Shown piece by piece: positions 22,851-34,175 of a stretch of DNA of 64,000 nt (positions within the stretch are counted from its first letter, which is position 1; the number at the start of each line of letters is the position of its first letter). Source of the stretch: Liopterus haemorrhoidalis (lineage: Eukaryota; Arthropoda; Insecta; Coleoptera; Dytiscidae). The position numbers and the translations under genes were made by a program. The stretch spans positions 2,671,001 to 2,735,000 of the forward strand of contig OZ020624.1 of assembly GCA_963971575.1 (NCBI GenBank), given 5' to 3'. The notes below the pieces were generated by a model. It searched no databases. It was not told where the DNA came from and saw only the letters and a list, made by a program, of their open reading frames with translations.

Positions 22851-23390
22851 TACTTGCCCGACCTTAATATATAAGGGGCAAGTATTATAATCGCGAAAAT
22901 TTTCGATGTCGAGATTTTGACTGATGACCACGTTTCATGGTCCAGGGAATCCAAAAAACCTATTTTCGAAGTGCCGTCCGTATGTGTGTGAGTGTGTGTG
23001 TCTGTGTGTGTGTGTGTGTGTATACACGATAACTCAAAAACGGTTTAACTTAAAGAGTTCGTTCTGGTACTAAAATATTCTCCTAATAATTGGGAAGAAC
23101 CCTATTGTTTTTTATTAAAATCCGAAACCGGAAACGGAAGTTATTAAACATTAAAATTTTAAAAAATTCGTAACTAGTAAACCAAGCCTTGGACAAAAAA
23201 TTGTATAGTACATAATTTGATGTATTTTTGAAGATTTACCTAATTTTTTTTTTAAATTAAAAAAAAAATTATGTATTTTTTATTATTATTTTTTTTTTTA
23301 TGGGAAGGCAAATCTAGCGGAGGTCTTCCTTCGCCACTGGTTTTTTATGGGAGGGCTAGTCTAGCGGAGGTCTCCCTTCGCCACTGGTTT
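22851..23390 (+). mobile_element. Family B element (B3) with duplicated 3' end
   Basis: It has the same start hairpin as B2. Its terminal block (GGGAGGGCTAGTCTAGCGGA...TTCGCCACTGGTTT) is present twice in tandem (about 23301-23342 and 23343-23390). B2 and B3 form a head-to-tail tandem, which is common for Helitron-type elements. Confidence 0.75.
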
Positions 23391-23590
23391 AATAATAAAT
23401 TAACATATGCATTAGTTTTTTAACTACCCCAGGAACATTATTTATTTATTTATTTATTTATTTTTTTAATTTCATTTGTTTTCTAATTTTTTGGAGAGTA
23501 TTTTTTTTTGGTCTATTTCTTGTGGGAGCCTCGGCAGGGAAAAAATGTATAGGGCCCCAAAATAGGTTAATCCGGCCCCGAGTTAGGTTC

Positions 23591-24195
23591 ATTTTACGCC
23601 ACTTCAGTTAACGTCGGTTCTCGTAGGAACGAAACTGCGGCTTATATCAAGTTCTACCTGTAATTCATTTAAGAACTTTTAATCTATATTCGAGTGTCAC
23701 AAAGTAAAACTAACAACAACTATTCAATGTACTGCTTTCAATAGTTTTCCGTCATTGTTAATTGTTAACTTCCCGATCTCCGGAGTGTGGTTGAGTGCAG
23801 TTTGCATAGTCATACGTCTATGGTTGCGAAACCAATATAAAATGTCACGGTACCATTGGCAACCACAACATTATTGAATAAGTTTGCGGTATTTTCCAAT
23901 CTATTCCTACATTTATACAAGCGATTGCTGTTTGTTTTATTCATTTCAATTCTTTTTACGATTTTTTTACTTTTACAAACTATAACTTTTTAAACAGTTT
24001 TCAAGAATACTAAAACATTGTTAGATGTTTACTTTCCAATATTCAATAAATAAAAATACACCAATGAAAACAATAATAACTGTGCCAACTGATGTCGAGA
24101 TATGTATACTGTTTTCACTTTTCTAAAAGCGAACTAAGCTCTAAAAAAAGTAGTGTTAAAAGCACTTCATGGTACACTAAAAAATTTACTTTTAG
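23591..24195. other. Unassigned sequence
   Basis: I can support no gene, RNA or element ends here. Confidence 0.35.
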
Positions 24196-24198
24196 TGT

Positions 24199-24280
24199 AC
24201 GAGGGCTAAAACTAAGAAAGAAAAAATTTTTTTTTGGAACAAACTGTTTTATTGCTTTTCAAAATATTGGCCTTTGAGAT
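24199..24280 (-). pseudogene. mariner 3'-end fragment (minus strand)
   Basis: The minus strand carries the end of an irritans-type mariner: a YFEKQ-like C-terminus and stop, a T-rich tract and the terminal repeat (plus-strand TACGAGGGCT...). Compare 30180-30283. It may be the detached end of the mariner at 25830-26640, separated by later insertions. Confidence 0.5.
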
Positions 24281-24469
24281 TAATACCTCATTTTCATGGT
24301 AGTGTCAAAGGCGTGACAGGGGTGAGAGGCGTGGTGTTATATTTACAAGTTCGAATTTCATGGTGGGGTTGGAGGCGTGATAAGTGCGCGTTTTGGGTTT
24401 TAACAACATTTGTATTTAACCTAAAAGTTTATACAAGTGTTTGGAGTAAACGGTTATTCAATTTCATTA

Positions 24470-24785
24470 AATATGTCGTCAAATGAAGGAGACGTCTAGC
24501 TCTTTTTTATGCATATTTAGATTTGAAGAAAAGCGATGGTGGGTACGGCCCATATATACATAGAAACAGAAGGCAACAGGGAGATTATTTTAACTTGTTG
24601 CAAAAAATCAGACACAAAAAACACAGACAGTTACTTCAATTACAAGAAAAGAATTTAATACACAATCTTTTTTACTTGACATCACAGTTTATAATGAAGA
24701 TTCTGTTGGCCCCTGCTTGGGGGTGTATTATTAGTATACCCACTGCATGACATTTCTGCAGAACAGATATTTGAAACCGAATTCA
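24470..24785 (+). pseudogene. PIF/Harbinger nuclease-like N-terminal fragment
   Basis: The frame from about 24523 reads DGGYGPYIHRNRRQQGDYFN, then LLQKIRH, resembling the 'WWVRPIN.RR..QGDFN.L..E.R' start of ALP1/HARBI1-like proteins. Frameshifts follow. Seventy-five codons remain in one frame and the DDE region is absent. Confidence 0.5.
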
Positions 24786-24789
24786 TAAT

Positions 24790-25793
24790 AATAAACTTTA
24801 TGACTGCCGACAATATTGTAAAAGTCGCTATTTCGCTACATCAATTTACGTTTTAAAAGATGAAATCTTTAAATACAAACTGCCTACGTCCACCAGCATC
24901 TTCACAGCTGAAGTTTACGCTCTGTCGAAAGCCCTGGAGAACATAGAACACGAAACAAACAGAAATTTCATAATTTATACAGACTCACTTAGTTCACTAC
25001 TTGCTATTAAAAAAATATACCCAGAATTAAATCAGATCCAGAAAATCCAAGACAAAATAACTACACTTCAACACAGTAAAAACATAAATTTAATATTCGT
25101 ATGGATCCCATCCCATATCGGCATACCCGGCAACGAGAAGGCGGACACAGCTGCGAAAGAAGCAACTAATAATCTGACAACATGTGAAGAATCCATCCAA
25201 ACATATGATGCGACTGCAATAACAAAACAAAACCTCAACAAAAAATGGCTAGAAGATTGGAAAATGGAAGGAAATAATAAGTTAAGAAAAATAAAAGAAA
25301 ACATTGATCCATGGATAGTGAACGGATGCAGAAAGGTTCAAACTGTCATCAACAGACTGCGAGTTGGACATACACGGTTAACACACGCTCATATTTTTCA
25401 ACACCAAGAACCACCACAGTGCGAAGAGTGCCAAACAACGCTGACCGTGGAACACTTCCTCATCCAGTGCATAAAATTCAAAAATGAAAGGGAAAATAAC
25501 GAGGTACCAACAACTTTAAAGGAATTTTTAGGAAACAACAACATCGATAACATATCCAAAATAATACATTTTCTAAAAGATACTAACCTCTTACAACATA
25601 TATAAAATAATTTTTTCAAATATGCCATATTCATGTAACTTTATATAAATATTCCAAATTGTATTGTAACTCAAAACTGTACCACTATATGTAATGTAAA
25701 ATATTATTTATAAATTCAAAACTATGTAACCACAAGGTGCCAATAACCTCCGCTGTTGAGGCACCTAAATAACCCTTAATAAAAAAAAAAAAA
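24790..25793 (+). pseudogene. 5'-truncated LINE with RNase H domain and poly(A)
   Basis: The plus-strand reading (one frameshift near 24830, long open frame to 25605) gives an RNase H domain: FTAEVYALSKALENI (catalytic Glu), NFIIYTDSLSSLLAI (catalytic Asp), VWIPSHIGIPGNEKADTAAK (His/Asp end). A C-terminal zinc knuckle follows (CEECQTTLTVEHFLIQC). A 3' UTR and an A-rich tail (about 25779-25793) follow. This is the Jockey/I-type arrangement of LINEs with terminal RNase H. RT and endonuclease are missing by 5' truncation. It is well preserved, hence fairly young. Confidence 0.85.
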
Positions 25794-25829
25794 TTACGTT
25801 TTTTAATTTTTTTTTATGAAATTAATATA

Positions 25830-26640
25830 AGTGTCTCGCTAAAGATCTCACCATTCCGAAAAAATATATCTGTTTCTATGGTTTCGACGGTGAGGCCGGA
25901 TTCTATTGGTTGAATTTCTTGTTCCACGCTTCCAACACCAGAATGAAAATGATAAATTAGGCACTTGGACCCAAATAGTGGATTATTGCTTAGTTTCCGG
26001 TTCATATGAATAAATCCAAGTTTCGTCATCTGTAACGATGTTGTTTATAGATTTTGCAGTGCCTATGTTGTATTTCTTTAGCATCCCTTACATCAATCAA
26101 CACGAGCCTTTTTTTGAACTTCGGTCAAATTGTGCGGAATCCATCAGGAACATATTTTTTTCACAGCTGAATTCATGTCAAATCGAACTGTAAATCACAT
26201 GCCGATTTTCTTCAATCGTTTTGCTCACGGCATCGATGTTTTTTGAATTACAACCGATTTTGGTCGATCTTTACGAGATTCATCACTGACGGACGCACGA
26301 CCACGACGAAATTCTGCAAACCAATTGTAAACAGTCTTTTCTGATGGTGCTTCATTACCAAAAGTTGAACGAAGCGAATCTATGCATTGTTGTTGAGTTA
26401 GGCCTTTACTAAAATCATAATAAATCATCCAACGAAAACCTTCACGAGAAATATCCATTTTGCACAAACCTGTTTTTTTAAACGCTCACTGTCAACAAAC
26501 TGCTCGTTCAGTTTATAAGCTGCCACTGATTTCATAATAAAAAATGTTAAAGTTTACGAATATAGTGATGTCTCATTTCAATATTGTCATCTAGTGGTCG
26601 TTTGTAAAAACATAAAAGGTAACCCTCGTACTAATAGGAA
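25830..26640 (-). pseudogene. irritans-type mariner, N-terminal and middle part
   Basis: The minus strand starts at the terminal repeat (plus-strand GGTAACCCTCGTA at 26620-26632), then MDISREGFRWMIYYDFSKGL at 26460, the HTH segment (EKTVYNWFAEFRRGRASVSD) and SRKDRPKS. After frameshifts, HMNRKLSNNPLFGSKC (near 26000) represents the region after the first catalytic Asp. It is not translatable as one protein. Confidence 0.75.
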
Positions 26641-26651
26641 AAAATGAAAAA

Positions 26652-27703
26652 AGCTGTGGCCACCACAGGACCGACCGCCATCACAAAGTACTTGTATAAA
26701 ATACATTCTAGCAGCAGAGTAGAAATAACTTGGCCTAATATTTTCTAACAGAGAACTTATTTATCACGACCATGGAAACGTTACATATAAATATGAAAAA
26801 AAATTCGATAATTTTTTCAAAAATGTTTCGTTTTATCAAAAAATTTCTTAAATAAAAGTTACTACTATTACAGTCTGTTTCAAACGGTTAGGCGGAACCA
26901 AATGGGAATTTCGTTCTTTTAGGTTGTCGCGAAAAGGGACCTTGCTTGGGTTATTTAATTTTTCACGTTGGAATGTTAAAATTTAAAATTCCAACAATGA
27001 AACCATTGAAACGAATGACATATGTCAAAATTAAATTATTTTTCTTACATATTTTAATGACAAAAAAAAATGTTACATATTTTGAAAAATAAATAAATGG
27101 GATATTTGTATTAAGAATGACACAAAAGATCAAAATATAAAGAAAATGACATTTTAAAATGATATTAACCTTAACCAAAAAATGTTTGTTGCAAGTATGA
27201 TTTACAAAGCTTAAACAAAACGGCTGACAAGCATGATTTAAACGATGAAAGTAACTAGATTGCAAAATCTAGTTCTGCCTAACCGTTTGGAACAGACTTT
27301 AGATATTGCATTTATAACAACTTTTGTTAAATAAATTTTTTCGAAATATTTTTCTGTTGCTAAATATTCGCAAAAATCTTAAAATCGACACGAGTAAACT
27401 CCCATTTCTAGTCAACCGATTTTTACCAAAAGTTGATCAACTCGTTCCATTGATGGCTAAATCATAACATTGGTATCAGAAGCTTAAATATGCAGTTTCA
27501 TAGAAATTCTGTTAGCCATATTTGCTCTGCACGTGAACACAGACAGACGGACAGACGGACAGACAGACCGACAGACATCATGCAAAAATAGTCAAAACGT
27601 GATGTAGGGACCTTAATTCGTGGAGATCCATCGAAATCTCGAAATGTCAAAATCGGTATGATCACAATACCTCCCTTATATATGTTGACGGGCGGTAAAA
27701 ATA
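26652..27703 (-). mobile_element. Family A element (A5) carrying a nested family D MITE
   Basis: It starts AGCTGTGGCCACCACAGGAC and ends TATATATGTTGACGGGCGG, with a short AGAC/GGAC core at about 27540-27570. It is split by a family D MITE at 26871-27299. Excising the MITE restores the continuous family A sequence. Confidence 0.8.
26871..27299. mobile_element. MITE family D, copy inside A5
   Basis: Inverted ends CAGTCTGTTTCAAACGGTTA and (other strand) AAGTCTGTTCCAAACGGTTA enclose TTAGGCGGAACCAAATGGG and the conserved body. TA-type flanks match Tc1/mariner MITEs. It has no coding capacity. Confidence 0.8.
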
Positions 27704-27721
27704 ATGTGTAATAAAACAACC

Positions 27722-27890
27722 AAAACAATAATTAAGATTAAACTCTTCATACACACATAACTATTAAAAAACCTAATGTAACTAAACAAATATATATCTT
27801 ATGTATAATAATGTAAACTAATGTCCCGAGGTGCTAATAACAGAGATGTTGAAATATCCCTAAATAAATCAATTATAAAAAGAAATTAAT
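27722..27890 (+). repeat. LINE 3'-UTR-like fragment
   Basis: It shares with the LINE 3' end at 25620-25793 the layout of TATGTAATGT-like AT stretches, then GGTGCTAATAAC...TGTTGAA...CCTAAATAA before an A-rich end. It is probably a heavily 5'-truncated copy. Confidence 0.35.
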
Positions 27891-28079
27891 CAGTTTTTTT
27901 CACTTCTATCAAATGTAACAAATTTAGACTTGCATCTTTTTTGCAGCAGTCTTCAGCTACACACACTTATTTCCGTCAACTACGAATAGCAGAGAAGATA
28001 ATTTAAATATGAAGTTCTTTTGCTTTGCATTTATAAATTTTAAATTTTTTAGACATTACAAATTATACCCATCATTCAG

Positions 28080-28146
28080 CTGGGATTCTAACCCGGAATA
28101 TTTATAACGCAAAGCAAGCTAGCAACATCTACGCTACTCCAGTCAA
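28080..28146 (-). repeat. tRNA-like SINE head (degenerate)
   Basis: The minus strand reads GTAGCGTAGATGTTGCTAGC (A-box-like) and, about 30 nt on, GGTTAGAATCCCAGC (B-box-like). No acceptor stem pairs, so it is a relic and not a tRNA gene. Confidence 0.35.
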
Positions 28147-28664
28147 TACTGTCGTAAATATTTACAAAAAAATACGTAATTCTAAAAAAGTAGAATTTTC
28201 TGTAAACCTTATTGTAGCAAAATGACATTTGGACGGTAACTATCTTAGAGAACGGAAATGGCTTATTTTGAAAATCCATTTGCTGAAAACCAGAAACTAA
28301 ATCAACTCTGTAATGCTATTTGCCGATCACAAATGTGGTTTTCTGCTTCGATTCCACAAATCACTATAACACACATTGCAAAAATAACAAATAACAACTT
28401 TTATAAATAAATATATTTGATCTAGTCAGCAGATTGCGATTATATTAGAAACAACTTTTTCTACGACTGTTATTAAAAAACTGTACGATATTTCACTTGT
28501 TTTTGAGCATAAAATGCGTGTTTATGGTGACTGTTAAAAAGTGTAATAAGTGTTAAAAAAGTGTCATAAGCTTTTTATTTCACACTTTCAATAAGCATAA
28601 TACATGGGCTAAAGAGAACCACAATCCCCATGGACTTATATTAGGTGTGTGAATTAATTCGGTC
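28147..28664. other. Unassigned AT-rich sequence
   Basis: I see nothing recognisable beyond short A/T runs and a repeated AAAAAGTGT(A/C)ATAAG motif at about 28538-28570. Confidence 0.35.
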
Positions 28665-29597
28665 CAGGGACGTAGCCAGGATTTCAGCTTGGGGGGGGGG
28701 CAAAAATAACAAAATATTCTAAATTAGTCGGTACGACCTTAATTACATGGTTTGGGTAGAAAATAACAGCGTTCTAGGTCTTTTGTAGTACAGTGGTACC
28801 TTGACTTACGAGTGTCCCAACTAAAGAGTTTTTCGATATACGAGCCGTCTCTCGGCCGATGTTTTGCTTTGAGTTGAGAGCTAAAATTCGAATTACGAGC
28901 GGAGGAGGTTATCTCTACAAGTGAGATGAACGAAATGTTGGGAATGTGGGAGAATGTTTTAGACTTTATTCAAAAGAAATACCAGAATAAGTTACAACTG
29001 GGCGTTCGACGACGCTATTTAAAGACACTTGCCGAACTCATTTCAGAAACATTGTGAAAGGGAGGATGAAACAGACCGAATTGGACAGGTTTTTATCGAA
29101 AACCCTGCAGATGAAAGTGAAGAAAGCGTAGCGAAAAGGAAAAAAATTAGCGAATAAAATTCAGTTATGCAGTTCAACCTTTCTCCTCCACCTCTGTCAG
29201 TATCTTCAAGTCGTCTGATCTTCTTTACCTTGATGTGCATAATACTTAATCAGTTTACTGCAGTAATTCTATTGTATTGCGCTTTTATACAATATTCCTT
29301 ATTTATAAACACAATTTTCTTATCTAAAAACATGTAACAAAAAAATTGCGGTGTGTTTTGAGGGCCCGGAACGTATTAATGGCTTTTCAATTCATTTCAA
29401 TCGCGAAAATTGATTTGACATACGAGTAATTTGAGTAATACGAGTATTTTGAGAATAATAAAAGTCCGGTAAAGTTATAAATTTTCTTCACCTCTGGTGA
29501 AGAAAACTTCTAACAACCAAAATTATATTTTATATAGGATAAACTATCCTGGGGGGGGGGGGCAAATTCCCCCTATGCCCCCCTGGCTACGTACTTG
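28665..29597. mobile_element. hAT-like element with 8-bp TSD and G-run ends
   Basis: ATTCGGTC is duplicated at 28657-28664 and 29598-29605. The ends are CAGGGACGTAGCCAGGAT and the inverse CAAGTACGTAGCCAGG, each followed by an 8-12 bp G run. A pogo/Tigger fragment is nested within. Confidence 0.75.
28791..29462 (+). pseudogene. pogo/Tigger-like remnant
   Basis: The left end CAGTGGTACCTTGACTTACG matches Tigger terminal repeats. The coding trace includes HFRNIVKGRMKQTELDRFLS at about 29030-29100, resembling the extreme C-terminus of Tigger transposases. Degenerate CGAGTA-type end repeats occur near 29420-29455. Confidence 0.6.
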
Positions 29598-29649
29598 ATT
29601 CGGTCCGTTTCTACCAAAAATACTTTATTGTGAAAAAACATGAAAAAAT

Positions 29650-29935
29650 ACACTATAAAAAGTATTTGAAATCGCTTGCTATTATTTTTTCCATCTGTCT
29701 GCAGTTGTATTCTGTGACGGAAAAACTACTCGTCCTTCGAAGCGATCCATTCATTGAGCCATTTCTCTATTTCTTCATAATTGTTCAAGTGCTGACCTGA
29801 AAGCCCGTGTGCCATCGATCTGAACAGGAGATAATATGATGGAGCAATGTCTGGTGAATACGGCGAGTGAGATAAAACGTCCCAGCCAAGTGCTTCCAAG
29901 GTGGCCTTCACAATCTTTCCAACATGTGGTCTATA
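29650..29935 (-). pseudogene. mori/cecropia-like mariner C-terminal fragment
   Basis: The minus strand reads LEALGWDVLSHSPYSPDIAP, then LLFRSMAHGLSGQHLNNYEE and WLNEWIASKDE. This is the region around the third catalytic acid and the C-terminus of a mariner subfamily different from the irritans copies in this window. A Tyr (SYYLLF) stands where Asp is usual. Confidence 0.8.
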
Positions 29936-29939
29936 TTTG

Positions 29940-30283
29940 TATTTATATTATAATTAAACATTCGAGAAAAACATCGAATTAATGTCTCATTGCCCGTATT
30001 TACCTGATTTATCCCCTAACGACTATTTTTTTGTTCCCCAATGTCAAACAAAAAATGCGTGGACCGCAATTTTCATCACCCCAAGAAGCTGTTGAAGCCT
30101 TCGAAAACCATGTTTTTGAGACCAACTTCAGAGTGGAAAAAATGTTTCAAGAATTGGTTTGAACGCATGCAAAAGTGTATAAATCTTCAAGGCGAATATT
30201 TTGAAAAGCAATGAAACAGTTTGTCAAAAAAAAAATCTTTCTTCATTTTTGTAAAAACTTAAAAGGTTACCCTTGTACTAGAT
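29940..30283 (+). pseudogene. irritans-type mariner C-terminal fragment
   Basis: It is nearly the same as 11020-11338: HCPYLPDLSPNDYFFVPQCQ-like reading, FSSPQEAVEAFENHVF and the end AAAGGTTACCCTTGTACTA. A deletion of a few bases breaks the frame near 30120. It abuts the other mariner fragment. Confidence 0.75.
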
Positions 30284-30379
30284 GTGAAATCCGGAAATGT
30301 TTGAAAATTCACACCTAAAATAATCTCAATTTGAGTCCGATGAAATTTTTTAAAACGCTCTGATAACCATAATCCCTAT

Positions 30380-30761
30380 GTATAAAAGGTGTTGATTAAC
30401 TTTTTTCATATTTAAAATTGTTGTTTTCTTTTACATGAAGCTAGTATTTCAATATTCCGGTGCTGTTTTCGAAGCATCCTGTGTTATGTTAATCCGGAGA
30501 CGGTGTAGACGGGGACGCCGCGACGCCTGCCGGGTGACGATGAGCGTCGAACGTGCGAACCGGTGCTCTCTGCTAAGCCAAATGGGATTTAAAACGAAAC
30601 GAATACGGATTTGTCTTAAATTGAGAATAACGGATGGAATACCTGATACCAGATCACTCATACACGTGATATACATTGACAATGTTACTGTATATACCTT
30701 CCTGTGCACTGTGCGCACCAGCACCATCTGTCGCACAACCAATAAACTAGTTACAACTTGA
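30380..30761 (+). other. Orphan 108-codon ORF behind a TATA-like box
   Basis: TATAAAAGG at 30380-30388 lies about 45 bp upstream of an ATG at 30435 that opens 108 codons. The product is basic in its middle (RRRCRRGRRDACR) and resembles nothing I know. The region is GC-rich for this window and is also open on the minus strand, so it may be chance. I do not claim a function. Confidence 0.2.
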
Positions 30762-30947
30762 AAATACTGTTAAAGAAATTTAGCACGCAGGAAGGTTCAA
30801 ATTAAGTTTGTGTATAATGGTATAGGTCTCGTAACTTACGATTCGCCATGAGATGCACAAAAGAGAATAGAGACATCTGAAGAACGACAAAGATGACACT
30901 TGCTGTAGTACCCAAAATTTTTAAGCCACGCAGTTTTGAACCACGAT

Positions 30948-32385
30948 TCTAGGGATGGGAACGATATATCGATATTTCGAAAATATCGATACTTTAGAAA
31001 AATATATCGATATTTTTATATCGATATTTGAAATGCGATATATCGTGCAAAATATCGATATTTGCACAAAATATCGGTATTCTTGTATATTTTTTACATT
31101 TAAATATATGCTGTTCACTTTTGTAAAAACAAACTATAGGCAATTCCAAACGTTTAGGCGGAACTAGATTTTGAAATCTAGTAATTTTTATCTATTAATT
31201 CGGACTTTTGGTCACATTGCAAATTCTAGATTAAATTGATTATCATTATAAAATGTTCTGATCATTGCATTTTAATTTTTTGTCATTCTTAATAAAAATG
31301 TCCCATTTATTTATTTTTCAGTCTTCAAAATATGGAAAAATGTATTAAAATATTTGACATATATCATTCGCTTCCATGGTTTCACTGGCGTTAGTTTCAC
31401 TGTTGGAATTTTAAATTTTCACAAACCAAACCTGAAACATGAAATAACCCAAGCAAGGTTCCTTTTCGTGACAACCTAAAATAACGAAATTTCGATTTAG
31501 TTCCTCCTAATCGTTAAAGTAAGATGAAATTTTGATTTCAATAATTTGCACCTTTGAAATTATATGTCATGTTGATATTATTTATTTATTTTTTTTTAAT
31601 TTTCATTTAAAATTTTTGGTACACAGCAACAGAGGCTATTTGCGCCTAACGCAGTCCATTTAAATGACTACACTACATATTAAAAACAATAAATTAAACA
31701 ATCAATAAAAAGATAAAATCAATAAAATTACGCATACTTTTTTTAAATTTTCACTTTCTTAATAATGATCATGACCAATAAATCTAAAGTCGGTTTTACA
31801 AGTCCGTAATACACTATAAAAGTACTTTTACTATAAGATGTTTAATTTTGTAATACGTAACTAGATCTGAAGATTTTGGTAACTTTTGTGATGTAAACGG
31901 ACTTTGACGTATCCGTGTGAATCAATACAATGATAATATTATAAATGTTTTGTAAATATACAACATAAAAAATGAACTTTCCCTGTTAGTTACGTATTAC
32001 AAAATGAGACAGATCATATAAAAAAAATTATTTACTATATTTCCTATAAAAGTAACCAAAAAGTATCTGGTTTGTCCTTACAAAAGTGAACAGCATATAT
32101 ATATTTAATTCTAAGAGCAGTTAATTAGGAAAATATTGGAAAGTTGGTTGGTAGCTGGGTGAGTACCAACCGTAAAGTGATTGTCTGTCAAATGGCGACT
32201 TCTTTTCCCGTCAAGCCAACAAAAAAAAAAATGTAACTTATATATCTTACATGTTACGGGGTAGTTATTTCGATATATCGAATATATCGACATTTTTACT
32301 TCGATATATATCGAATATCGATTTCACACTTACGATATATCGAATCGCGCATATATCGATATTCAAAAATAAATTCCCATCCCTA
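30948..32385. mobile_element. hAT-like element with ATATCGATAT subterminal repeats
   Basis: ACCACGAT is duplicated at 30940-30947 and 32386-32393. The ends carry TAGGGATGGGAA and its inverse, followed by dense ATATCGATAT/TCGATATTT repeats within about 140 bp of the left and 120 bp of the right end. A diverged family D MITE (31140-31520) is nested inside. Confidence 0.75.
31140..31520. mobile_element. Diverged family D MITE
   Basis: The ends (CAATTCCAAACGTTTAGGCG and inverse CTTTAACGATTAGGAGGAAC) and the internal CATTCGCTTCCATGGTTTCA block match family D with many substitutions. Confidence 0.6.
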
Positions 32386-32719
32386 ACCACGATATCCACT
32401 AAAAAAATCTGAAAAATATGGTATAGAAAACTGTACGTTAATAGCACTGATATGCTACGGATGTATGTCGCAACGTATAAACACTCCAAATATTCGTGCA
32501 GGAGACGTTATGTGCTGGAAACGTTTGATGCATGATGATATGAACGCACCTTAATGATGACAACGTGTTACGTAACTCTCAAACGACAATATACAATTTT
32601 TGAGATAAAAATTACAACTAAGGTCATATAAGACTCCATTTGTAAAATGTAATAATAATGAAAAATAATTTTATTTGAAATAAAAATTAAATATGATTCT
32701 AACTTATAAGTAGGGATAT

Positions 32720-33950
32720 GCTATACTGAGAATGTATCGATTTATGGGTATCGATAATATCGAATAAAAAGTTTCGGAATTAAAAATGAATATATTTTCT
32801 ATAGAACGTAAAAAAAATATATTCTTATAATAACAATTTAATTGTTTTACAATAATAAATAAGCATCAATTTTTACGTTCTTAAGTTTGCGTCTGCGCTG
32901 TCACATCTCTCTTTCTCGCTCTAATTTAATAACCTCCTTTGCCAGCGGTTTGAATATTTAAGGTTAAGTTTCATTTAAATTTATATATTATATCCATTTT
33001 ATTTAATAAAAATAAAAAAAATAATCGAAATTGTACCACAATTTTGTTATAGTGCATCTTTGATTAAAAAAATCGTGATTACAATGTTTAAAATAAAAAT
33101 TTTGGTAGTACTAGTTTCTTATTTTTTTACTGTTGGAATCACTGAAAATCATTTGTGTTGGCGACATTTTTAGCCGCCGTTGCGCTACTTTGTATAATCT
33201 AGTGACTTTAGTATTCAGGCTATTCCAAACGTTAGGCGGAACTAAATAGGAATTTTGTTCTTTTATGTTGTCACGAGAACGGACCTTGCTTGGGTTATTT
33301 CATTTTTCAGGTTAGTATGAGAAAATTTAAAATCCCAACAGTGAAACTGTTCTGTGAGTGAAACCATTGAAATGAATGACATTTATTAAAAATTTTACAT
33401 ATTATGATGACAAAACAAATAAATAAATGGGAAATTTTTATTAAGAATGACAAAAAATTATAATGCAATGAAAAAGACATTTTATAATGACAATCAATTT
33501 CTAGAATTTGCAATGTGTGTATGATTTACAAAGCTTAAACAAATGACCAAAAGTCCGAATTAATAGATAAAAATTACTAGATTTCAAAATCTACTTCCAT
33601 CTAAATGTTTGGAATAGCCATAGAGATCAATTCTGTAAAAATTTACTGTGTAGTAACGTTACTACAAGATAAAATATTATAAAAAGTATAATGACTTTCA
33701 TTCATGATAGTAACTGATCTTGCTCATAGTGACATATTTAGTTACTATTATCATAGTAACTGAGTTACAGAATTGGTTTCCTCTTCCCATGTGCAATGTC
33801 AGTATGTTTCAGCAACCGGACGGTTGCTGGGGGAAAAAAAAAAACGATTCGATACGATACTGGGTCAAATGTACTGATATTAGTAAAGTATCGGAAGATT
33901 AGTATCGATACTAAAAAAGTAGTATCGGAACATCCGTAACTAAACCTCCT
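32720..33950. repeat. TATCGATA-rich element remnant with nested family D copy
   Basis: Clusters of TATCGATA/GTATCGATAC occur at about 32730-32765 and 33850-33930, like the hAT-like element at 30948-32385. The exact ends are unclear. A diverged family D MITE (33217-33617) sits between the clusters. Confidence 0.4.
33217..33617. mobile_element. Diverged family D MITE
   Basis: The inverted ends GGCTATTCCAAACGTTAGGC and GGCTATTCCAAACATTTAGA flank the family D body (GTTGTCACGAGAACGGACCT). Confidence 0.65.
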
Positions 33951-34175
33951 CTACCCTAGGCTTCACAGTTTTCCCATAAACAACCTTGCTTTATTCGCTT
34001 TCTCCCTAACTGCTCTGCCCTGTTGTTCCTCGTTAGCACGTATACCAGGTACATTATACTCTTCACTTCATTGATTTCTCTTCCTGACCATTCAAGTAAT
34101 TATCTTTTCGGAGCAAGTCATTCTTTTCTGATTAAATGATTCTTTGCAAATATTTTTATTTCTGGTAAAAATTGT
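33940..34175 (-). pseudogene. LINE ORF2 fragment
   Basis: Shifting minus-strand frames give YLVYVLTRNNRAEQLGRKRI, similar to 'YLGYV...NG...QI..RV.KA' in the LINE family seen at 8-9 kb. It is a short, decayed piece. Confidence 0.4.

Larger units (their letters stand above)
21424..23582 (+). mobile_element. hAT composite (ZMYM-type) with nested family B copies
   Basis: The left end is AAGGCCGGATCATGG, with TCTAGGGCCCGC shortly after. Right-type ends (AATAGGTTAATCCGGCC) occur at both 21866-21886 and 23560-23580, suggesting either two overlapping elements or a partial duplication. The region contains a hAT transposase C-terminus (22018-22281) and two nested family B copies. A clean 8-bp duplication was not identified. 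Confidence 0.6.
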
